A stretch of 64,000 nt of DNA, from the NCBI RefSeq assembly GCF_027409185.1, contig NC_084462.1, positions 24,589,577 through 24,653,576 of the forward strand. The letters run 5' to 3'. The stretch comes from Cynocephalus volans (lineage: Eukaryota > Chordata > Mammalia > Dermoptera > Cynocephalidae). This document shows, piece by piece, positions 57,834 through 64,000 of the stretch. How positions within the stretch are numbered: the stretch's first letter is position 1; each line of letters opens with the position of its first letter. Made by a program: the position numbers and the translations under genes. The notes beneath the pieces are model-generated. The model ran no database searches and was not told where the DNA came from. It saw only the letters and a program-made list of their open reading frames with translations.

Positions 57834-60800
57834 TTAGCTCCCACCAATAAGTGAGAACATGTGGTATTTCTCTTTCTGTGCCTGACTTGTTTCACTTAAT
57901 ATAATTCTCTCGAGGTCCATCCATGTTGTTGCAAATGGCAGTATTTCATTCGTTTTTATAGCTGAGTAGTATTCCATTGTGTACATGTACCACATTTTCC
58001 GTATCCACTCATCTGATGATGGGCATTTGGGCTGGTTCCAACTCTTGGCTATTGTAAAGAGTGCTGCGATGAACATTGGGGAACAGGTATACCTTCGACT
58101 TGATGATTTCCATTCCTCTGGGTATATTCCCAAGAGTGGGATGGCTGGGTCGTATGGTAAATCTATTTGCAATTGTTTGAGGAACCTCCATACCATTTTC
58201 CATAGAGGCTGCACCATTTTGCAGTCCCACCAACAATGTATGAGAGTTCCTTTTTCTCCGCAGCCTCGCCAGCATTTATCGTTCATAGTCTTTTGGATTT
58301 TAGCCATCCTAACTGGGGTTAGATGGTATCTCAATGTGGTTTTGATTTGCATTTCCCGGATGCTGAGTGATGTTGAGCATTTTTTCATATGTCTGTTGGC
58401 CATTTGGATATCTTCCTTAGAGAAATGCCTACTTAGCTCTTTTGCCCATTTTTTAATTGGGTTGCTAGTTTTCTTCTTGTAAAGTTGTTTGAGTTCCTTA
58501 TATATTCTGGATATTAATCCTTTGTCAGATGTATATTTTGCAAATATTTTCTCCCACTCTGTTGGTTGTCTTCTAACTCTTTTAATTGTTTCTTTTGCTG
58601 TGCAGAAGCTTTTTAGTTTGATATAATCCCATTTGTTTATTTTTCCTTTGGTTGCCCGTGCTTTTGGGGTCGTATTCATGAAGTCTGTGCCCGGTCCTAT
58701 TTCCTGAAGTGTTTCCCCTATGTTTTCTGTAAGAAGTTTTATTGTCTCAGGGTGTATATTTAAATCCTTAATCTATTTTGAGTTGATTTTAGTATACGGT
58801 GAGAGGTATGGATCTAGTTTCATTCTCCTGCATATCGATATCCAGTTATCCCAGCACCACTTGCTGAAGAGGCAGTCCCTTCCCCAGTGAATAGGCTTGG
58901 TGCCTTTGTCAAAGATCAGATGGCAGTAAGTGTGAGGGTTGATTTCTGGATTCTCTATTCTATTCCATTGGTCAGTGTGTCTGTTTTTATGCCAGTACCA
59001 TACTGTTTTGGTTATTATAGCTTTGTAGTATAGCTTAAAGTCAGGTAGTGTTATGCCTCCAGCTTTATTTTTTTTGCTGAGCATTGCTTTGGCTATTCGT
59101 GGTCTTTTATTGTTCCATGTAAATGTCTGAATAGTTTTTTCCATTTCTGAGAAAAATGTCTTTGGAATTTTAATGGGGATTGCATTGAATTTGTATATCA
59201 CTTTGGGTAGTATGGACATTTTCACTATGTTGATTCTTCCAATCCAAGAGCATGGAATATCTTTCCATCTTCTTGTATCCTCTCTAATTTCTCTCAGCAG
59301 TGGTTTGTAGTTCTCATTATAGAGATTTTTCACCTCCTTGGTTAACTCAATTCCTAAGTATTTTATTTTTTTGGTGGCTATTGTAAATGGGCAGGCTTTC
59401 TTGATTTCTCCTTCTGCATGTTCACTATTGGAGAAAAGAAATGCTACTGATTTTTGTGTGTTGATTTTGTATCCTGCTACTGTGCTGAAATCATTTATCA
59501 ATTCCAACAGTTTTTTTGTAGAGGTTTTAGGCTGTTCGATATATAGGATCATGTCATCTGCAAACAGGGACAGTTTGACTTCATCTTTTCCAATCTGGAT
59601 GCCCTTTATTTCCTTCTCTTCTCTGATTGCTCTGGCTAGTACTTCCAACACTATGTTGAATAGGAGTGGTGAGAGTGGGCATCCTTGTCTAGTTCCTGTT
59701 CTTAAAGGAAAAGCTTTCAGCTTTTCCCCATTCAGGATGATATTGGCAGTGGGTTTGGCATATATGGCTTTAATTATGTTGAGATACTTTCCCTCTATAC
59801 CTAACTTATAGAGGGTCTTTGTCATGAATGAGTGCTGAACTTTATCAAATGCTTTTTCAGCATCTATAGATATGATCATATGGTCCTTGTGTTTGAGTTT
59901 ATTAATATGGTGTATCACATTTATTGATTTGCGTATGTTGAACCAACCTTGCATCCCTGGGATGAATCCCACTTGATCGTGATGAATAATTTTTCGTATG
60001 TGTTGCTGTATTCTGTTTGCTAGTATTTTAGTGAGGATTTTTGCATCTATATTCATCAAGGATATCGGCCTGTAGTTTTCTTTTTTGGTTATATCTTTAC
60101 CTGGTTTTGGTATCAGGATGATGTTTGCTTCATAGAATGAGTTTGGGAGATTTGCGTCCGTTTCAATCTTTTGGAATAGTTTGTAAAGAATCGGTGTCAA
60201 TTCCTCTTTGAATGTTTGGTAAAATTCTGCTGTGAATCCATCTGGTCCTGGGCTTTTCTTTGTTGGGAGCCTTCTGATAACAGCTTCAATCTCCTTTATT
60301 GTTATTGGTCTGTTCAAATTTTCTACGTCTTCACGGTTCAGTTTTGGGAGCTTGTGTGTGTCCAGAAATTCATCCATTTCCTCCAGATTTTCAAATTTGT
60401 TGGCGTATAGTTGTTTATAGTAGTCTCGAATGATTCCTTCTATTTCAGATGAATCAGTTGTAATATCGCCTTTTTCATTTCTAATTTTTGTTATTTGAGT
60501 CCTCTCTTCTTTTTTATGTTAGCCATGCTAATGGTTTGTCAATTTTATTTATCTTTTCAAAAAACCAACTTTTTGATTCGTTGATCTTTTGAATTGTTTT
60601 TTGGTTTTCAATTTCATTCAGTTCTGCTCTGATCTTAATGATTTCTTTCCGTCTGCTAACTTTAGGATTAGATTGTTCTTGTTTTTCTAGTTCTTTAAGG
60701 TGAAGTGTTAGGTTATTCACTTGCCATCTTTCCATTCTTCTGAAGTGAGCGTTTAATGCAATAAATTTCCCCCTCAATACTGCTTTTGCAGTATCCCACA

Positions 60801-61659
60801 GGTTTTGGTATGATGTATCATTGTTTTCATTAGTTTCAATAAACTTTTTGATTTCCTGCTTGATTTCTTCTTGGACCCATATGTCATTAAGTAGAATGCT
60901 GTTTAATTTCCATGTGTTTGTATAGTTTCCAGAGTTTCGTTTGTTATTAATTTCTAGTTTTAATCCATTGTGGTCTGAGAACATACATGGGATAATTCCA
61001 ATTTTTTTGAATTTATTGAGACTTGATTTGTGACCTAATATGTGATTTATCCTGGAGAATGATCCATGTGCTGATGAGAAGAATGAATATTCTGAGGTTG
61101 TTGGGTGGAATGTTCTGTAGATATCTGCCAATTCCAATTGGTCTAGAGTCTTGTTTAGATCTTGTGTTTCTCTACTGATTCTTTGCCTAGATGATCTGTC
61201 TAATATTGACAGTGGGGTGTTCAGGTCCCCTGCTATTATGGTATTAGTGTCTATTTCCTTCTTTAGGTCTAATAGAGTTTGTTTTATCAATCTGGCTGCT
61301 CCAACATTGGGTGCGTACATATTTATGATTGTTATGTCTTCTTGATGGATCAGTCCTTTTATCATTAAGTAGTGTCCCTCATTGTCTCTTTTTATGGTTT
61401 TTAGTTTAAAGTCTATTTTGTCAGATATAAGAATAGCCACTCCAGCTCGTTTTTCTTTTCTGTTTGCATGGTAAATCTTTTTCCATCCTTTCACTCTTAG
61501 TCTGTGTGAATCTTTATGGGTGAGGTGGGTCTCTTGTAGGCAGCATATAGTTGGGTCCTGCTTTTTGATCCAGTCAGCCAGTCTGTGTCTTTTAATTGGG
61601 GAATTTAAGCCTTTAACATTAAGAGTTGTTATTGAAAGGTGTTGATTTATTCTTAGCAT
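57834..61659 (-). pseudogene. L1 ORF2, copy 2, broken at three points
   Basis: The endonuclease domain is open from 61659 to about 60514, where a Lys codon of copy 1 has become TAA. Just after, a 2-bp loss (gagaggac against gagagaagac in copy 1) shifts frame. The reverse transcriptase is open from the 60.4-kb region to 58773, with FADDMILY and the [11 protein letters not shown] block intact. TAG at 58775-58773 replaces Trp. The same frame then continues to 57834 with the Cys-rich C-terminus. It has fewer lesions than copy 1, but no full-length ORF2p is possible. Confidence 0.93.
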
Positions 61660-61846
61660 TTTATTGGTTGTTTGGTTGTCTTAGGTGTCTTTTGTTCCTT
61701 GCTTTCTGATTTACTGTTTGGTTTCTTTGTTTGTTGGTTCCTTAGGTTGTAGATAGTGTTTTTGTTAGCTTGTTTTCTCTTCATGAATGCCATTTTTATT
61801 GTACTAGCGGGTTTAGATTTTTCTTAGGTTTTTATGGCAGTGGTAG

Positions 61847-62845
61847 TTATTTTTCAGGAACCAAACCCAGTACTCCCTTGAGGATTTCTTGTAAGGGTGG
61901 TCTTGTGGTAGTGAACTCCCGCAGTTTTTGTTTGTCTGAGAAATATACTATTTGCCCCTCATTTCGGAAGGATAGCCTTGCAGGGTAGAGTATTCTTGGC
62001 TGGCAATCTTTGTCTTTTAGTATTTTGAAAATATCATCCCATTCCTTTCTAGCTTTTAGGGTTTGTGATGAAAAGTCTGATGTTAACCTGATTGGGGCTC
62101 CCTTATAGGTGATTTGACGCTTCTCTCTTGCAGCTTTTAAGATTCTCTCTTTGTCTCTGAGTTTTGCCAATTTGACTATGACATGTCTTGGAGAAGGCCT
62201 TTTTGGGTTGAATCCGTTTGGAGATCGTTGAGCTTCCTGGATCTGAAGATCTGTGATTTTTCCTATACCTGGGAAGTTTTCTGCCACTATTTTGTTGAAT
62301 ATGTTTTCAATGGAATCTCCATTTTCCTCCCCTTCTGGAATACCCATGACTCGGATATTTGAGCGCTTGAGGTTGTCTGATATCTCTCTCAGATTTTCTT
62401 CCATGTCCTTGATTCTTTTTTCTTTCTTTTTGTCTGCTTGTGTTATTTCAAACAGCCCATCTTCAAGTTCAGAGGTTCTCTCTTCAACTTCGACAAGCCT
62501 GCTGGTTAAACTCTCCGTTGTGTTTTTTATTTCGCTGAATAACTTCTTCAGTTCAGCAAGTTCTGCTACATTTTTTTTCAGGACATTGATTTCCTTGTAT
62601 ATTTCCTCTTTCAGATCCTGTATACTTTTCCTCATTTCATCATGATGTCTAGCTGAGTTTTCTTGTATCTCATTCAGTTTCCTTAGAATTATCACTCGAA
62701 ATTCCTTGTCAGTTATTTCAAGGGCTTCTTGTTCTATAGGATCTAGAGTATGAGATTTATTAACTTTTGGTGGTGTACTTTCTTGATTTTTTGTATTTCT
62801 GGTGTCTTTTTTTTGGTGTTTATTCATTGTGGCAGGGGGTTTCAC
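61847..62845 (-). CDS. L1 ORF1p, copy 2 (intact, 332 aa)
   Basis: Open from ATG at 62845 to the stop at 61847, with the same domains as copy 1: basic N-terminus, coiled coil, RRM-like domain with RSNIRVMGIPEGEE, and C-terminal domain. About 16 of 332 residues differ from copy 1, most of them conservative (M/I, D/E, T/S). Conservation of the frame despite a dead ORF2 points to fairly recent insertion. Confidence 0.94.
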   Translation of the reverse strand: MKPPATMNKHQKKDTRNTKNQESTPPKVNKSHTLDPIEQEALEITDKEFRVIILRKLNEIQENSARHHDEMRKSIQDLKEEIYKEINVLKKNVAELAELKKLFSEIKNTTESLTSRLVEVEERTSELEDGLFEITQADKKKEKRIKDMEENLREISDNLKRSNIRVMGIPEGEENGDSIENIFNKIVAENFPGIGKITDLQIQEAQRSPNGFNPKRPSPRHVIVKLAKLRDKERILKAAREKRQITYKGAPIRLTSDFSSQTLKARKEWDDIFKILKDKDCQPRILYPARLSFRNEGQIVYFSDKQKLREFTTTRPPLQEILKGVLGLVPEK

Positions 62846-64000
62846 AGTCCACCGGTTTAAGACTAATGACTAACTAGGATGTTGCTGTGGTTGCCAATTT
62901 GGTATGGCTCCCACCGTGACTGCTCAGTTGGCCTCTAGTGTCTTGTGTGTGTGGTTGCCTCGGGTCTTGGGCTTCTCCGGGGATCCACCTTTCTGGTCAG
63001 CTTGTACTCTGCTGGGCTGGTGGATCACGTACCACAGGGTGTGTGATCTCTGTTGGGCTTTCACTTTCTGTACAGGACTTCTCCCCGTTCCGTGTGCTCT
63101 GGCCCAGGCTGTTAGATCGTGCAGTGGCGACCCCACCGGGTGTATGGTTTCTGTCGAGTCTCCGCCTCCCTGGCCGCACGTCTCCCCCCTCTGTGCACAC
63201 TGTGCTGGGTTGGGGCGTGTCTTCTGCACCCCTCGTCTATCAGCTGGGCCTTCAAGACCCTGCTCAGCACTGCCTCGCCCAGGAAGTCTACCAGGTTTCT
63301 GCTAGGCACAGACGACCGGTCTCTCTGGGTGCCTTTGTAGCACTGTGTAGATCTTTCTCGGGTCTTGTTCACCTTTGTATCCCCCCGGTATAAACCGAGT
63401 CTAGTGCCCGCCTGCAGCCTGCTCTCCGGCAGGTTCAAGCGGACCTGGGAACTCTCCTACCACACTATTCCCAACCAGAAATTCGTTAGGCTTTTTTCCA
63501 AACTGGTGTCGCAGAGATGGTATCTGCCTCCCAGTAACAGGAAGTTTACCGGGGCCGGAGTCCAGGGTGTGGTGGAGTGACAGTCAGCCCGCCCGTACTT
63601 CCTAGCCCTCCCAAAACTGGTCGGGACGCCCCACACCCCCAGCCCTGCCAGAGAACCGTGGAGGGAGTGGGAGAGGAGGTCGGCCCGCAGGGTCCGGAAA
63701 GCCCCGCGCCAGGCCAAGCAAATGGGCTCAGTGATGGCCGAGCAGGGCGGAGCTGCCCGCACCTGGGAAAATGGAGGCAGCACCGGGGCAGTGAGTGGCC
63801 TGGTGGTGCAGGCGGGGAGCCGCGTGGGCATCCACCCCCCGAACAGAGCTGTGCCAGGGATCACTCACAGTGCTGTGCCAGGTCGGGCGCTCGCTCTGTC
63901 TCTGGTTTGTTGCCTTCCAGGTGGGAAATTTTAAAGGATGGAAAGAAGGTTAGTGTTCTTAGAGCCAAATGAATGACATGAGATGAGGTTATAGCTATAC

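Larger units (their letters stand above)
57603..63918 (-). mobile_element. LINE-1 (same young subfamily), copy 2, 5'-truncated
   Basis: A minus-strand L1 very similar to copy 1 across ORF1, ORF2 and the 3' UTR. The A-rich tail (T-rich on the plus strand) lies at about 57603-57630. A 14-bp target duplication (aggtgggaaatttt) is present at 57589-57602 and 63919-63932. Its 5' end at 63918 corresponds to about 35692 of copy 1, so the first 450 bp of the 5' UTR, including the YY1-type site, are missing. It lies in the interval upstream of the copy C terminal exon, probably within an intron and in the same transcriptional direction as the gene. Confidence 0.94.

Noticed and set aside
1-64000. A novel defence, biosynthetic or signalling system
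   Set aside because: Apart from NXPE exons and mobile elements, no set of linked coding genes is present in the window. I would be guessing.

Overview
The window is nuclear DNA from a placental mammal: spliced exons separated by kilobases of intron, LINE-1, LINE-2 and MIR copies, MaLR and ERV LTRs, and many tRNA-derived SINEs. The SINEs carry a head that resembles tRNA-Ile (ggctggccggttagctcag..., gctgataacaccaag..., ending in tactggccagcc) and occur as monomers and at least one head-to-tail dimer. That structure matches what is described for the CYN SINEs of colugos (Dermoptera). I therefore favour a colugo, with a bat or another lineage as the fallback.

The only cellular protein-coding content I can support is the minus-strand NXPE (neurexophilin and PC-esterase domain) family, present as a tandem array. 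Copy A (exons 11223-11977, 4335-4414 and 2411-2584, continuing left off the window) has open frames, matching splice phases and an intact GDS catalytic motif. Copy B (exons 29175-29270, 24679-25892, 19792-19865, 19519-19660 and 17421-17953) is a pseudogene. Its lesions are a solo LTR inside the neurexophilin-domain exon, several in-frame stops, frameshifts, and loss of the Asp of the GDS motif. Copy C contributes an intact terminal exon at 56019-56551; its upstream exons would lie right of the window. Exon phases, intronic similarity and a LINE-2 tail next to both neurexophilin exons show that A and B arose by duplication of a genomic segment.

The rest is mobile DNA. From 0 to 10.9 kb there are 3' ends of old L1s, two about 78-bp inverted-repeat elements, a MaLR LTR and SINEs. 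From 13.7 to 15.9 kb and 27.3 to 35.2 kb there are older L1 pieces. A full-length young L1 (35242-42023, plus strand) lies inside an older L1 with a 12-bp target duplication. A second member of the same subfamily (57603-63918, minus strand, 5'-truncated) lies in inverted orientation with a 14-bp duplication. Both keep an open 332-codon ORF1 and have a broken ORF2. A 4.2-kb degenerate endogenous retrovirus (50193-54376) has paired LTRs and a 5-bp duplication, and it contains a later SINE dimer and a nested solo LTR. Further solo LTRs lie at 25221-25706, 43752-44107 and 44542-45008. A 572-bp chimeric L1-derived element (20692-21263) has split a SINE and carries a 15-bp target duplication.

I found no CRISPR array, operon, tRNA or rRNA gene, and no convincing undescribed defence or enzymatic system. 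The most informative points are the contrast between live and dead NXPE copies and the chimeric L1-derived element.
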